Shown here in pieces: positions 63,467 through 64,000 of a stretch of 64,000 bases of DNA (its first letter is position 1; each line of letters starts with the position of its first letter). This DNA is from Lamellibrachia columna (Eukaryota; Annelida; Polychaeta; Sabellida; Siboglinidae). The stretch is taken from the NCBI GenBank assembly GCA_963662155.1, contig OY759263.1:17699894-17763893 (forward strand). Reading direction: 5' to 3'. The notes beneath the pieces were generated by a model. The model did no database searches. It worked only from the letters and a program-made list of their open reading frames with translations, and was not told the origin of the DNA. The position numbers and the translations under genes were made by a program.

Positions 63467-63930
63467 TCCGGGCTACGGCTGAACTTGTGTGGCAGCTTAC
63501 ACATGAATTTACTCACAAGCTCTGGATAAAGCTTAATATTAGATAACTGAACATGTGTACGCTTGTTCAACTCTGACAAAGTCCCATCGTCCATAGTGAA
63601 AATAGAGGAAAATTGTCTGTTTAATTCTTTGGCGTTGTCAGCATTACCAACTGCTAATTCACCACATGTGTTAAGTAGGGTGGCTGTCCCGTCTTTGCTT
63701 ACGCGCCCATGGTTGATTTATTTGTAAAAGGCAGAACTGTCACCTGATTGGAAGATCGTTCGCTCCCTAATGTTAACGAATTGCTGTACAGGTAGCATGT
63801 GTTTGTTTTGTGCGGCACGCCATTTCTGCATACCGTTAGGTAGATGTTTACATTTCGATAGGCGTTTACATTTAGTGCTAAGTTTAACAATATGCTTGGG
63901 GTAATTTTCTTCCACTTTTCTGTCATTCAC
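63467..63930 (-). mobile_element. CR1 fragment: linker and RT start
   Basis: Minus strand reads NKHMLPVQQFVNIRERTIF, GDSSAFYKYINHGRVSKDG, a NADNAKELNRQFSSIFT-type linker, DDGTLSELN and KFSRSPDGIP, the CR1/L2 region between endonuclease and RT. It joins in sense to 62065 downward once the nested LINE is removed. Confidence 0.8.
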
Positions 63931-63934
63931 ACAG

Positions 63935-63996
63935 GAGAGACATGAAGCTGTTGGGCGTTCTGTGCGTCGTCATCAGCTTAGCAGGAAGTGGAACTG
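63935..63996 (+). CDS. First coding exon of another gene: signal peptide
   Basis: The acceptor ttcattcacacag is followed by gagagac and ATG at 63942. MKLLGVLCVVISLAGSGT follows, a short basic start and hydrophobic core typical of a signal peptide. A GTGA donor-like site lies at 63997, giving phase 1, as in secreted modular proteins. The rest is outside the window. It could be the next gene of the same receptor family, but nothing here shows that. Confidence 0.6.
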
Positions 63997-64000
63997 GTGA

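Overview
The window looks like animal genomic DNA from a marine invertebrate with many transposons. I favour a deuterostome such as amphioxus, but nothing in the sequence proves this. It has a multi-exon gene built from EGF modules on phase-1 introns, a dense mix of non-LTR retrotransposons (CR1, RTE-like, L2-like), a Ty3/Gypsy relic, a possible hAT relic, Polinton-type remains and abundant microsatellites. I see no bacterial operons, tRNAs, rRNAs or CRISPR arrays.

Region 1 (1-7.9 kb, + strand) is the 3' part of a receptor-like gene. Six EGF exons are followed by a SEA domain split over three exons, with a GSIEV autoproteolysis-like site, then a juxtamembrane exon, a transmembrane exon and a cytoplasmic tail exon. 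Exons 9-12 and everything downstream of them lie inside a palindrome of about 31 kb (arms 5101-22583 and 23008-35935, 424-bp spacer). The right arm therefore carries an inverted second copy of exons 9-12. The two arms differ by scattered substitutions and indels. One is a 7-bp indel that shifts the tail frame in the left copy.

Region 2 is the core of that palindrome, element A (about 10498-30745). Region 4 is a second palindrome of 14.07 kb, element B (43961-58033). They share terminal sequence (5'-AGTAGT...ACTACT-3', CTCF-like motifs, a CCAAT motif), a repeat of about 206 bp, a TATA-type promoter and a very large array of a 35-bp satellite. Element B is flanked by an exact 6-bp direct repeat (AGCGTC). 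Six-bp target duplications and 5'-AG ends are hallmarks of Polinton/Maverick elements. Element A keeps a fragment of an adenain-like (Polinton PRO) cysteine protease, and each ~206-bp repeat in both elements carries a decayed copy of the same catalytic-cysteine stretch. I interpret A and B as giant, non-autonomous, foldback-type derivatives of a Polinton. I know of no description of this arrangement, and it is the main discovery candidate of the window.

Region 3 (35.9-43.95 kb) is a retroelement graveyard: a truncated RTE-like LINE abutting the palindrome edge, a Gypsy RT relic, a possible hAT relic, LINE tails, a 33-bp minisatellite and (TA)n tracts. Region 5 (58.04-63.93 kb) holds a LINE C-terminal relic and a rearranged CR1 mosaic. 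The CR1 is interrupted by a second LINE with an 11-bp target-site duplication. The last 66 bases hold a signal-peptide exon of another gene that continues beyond the window.
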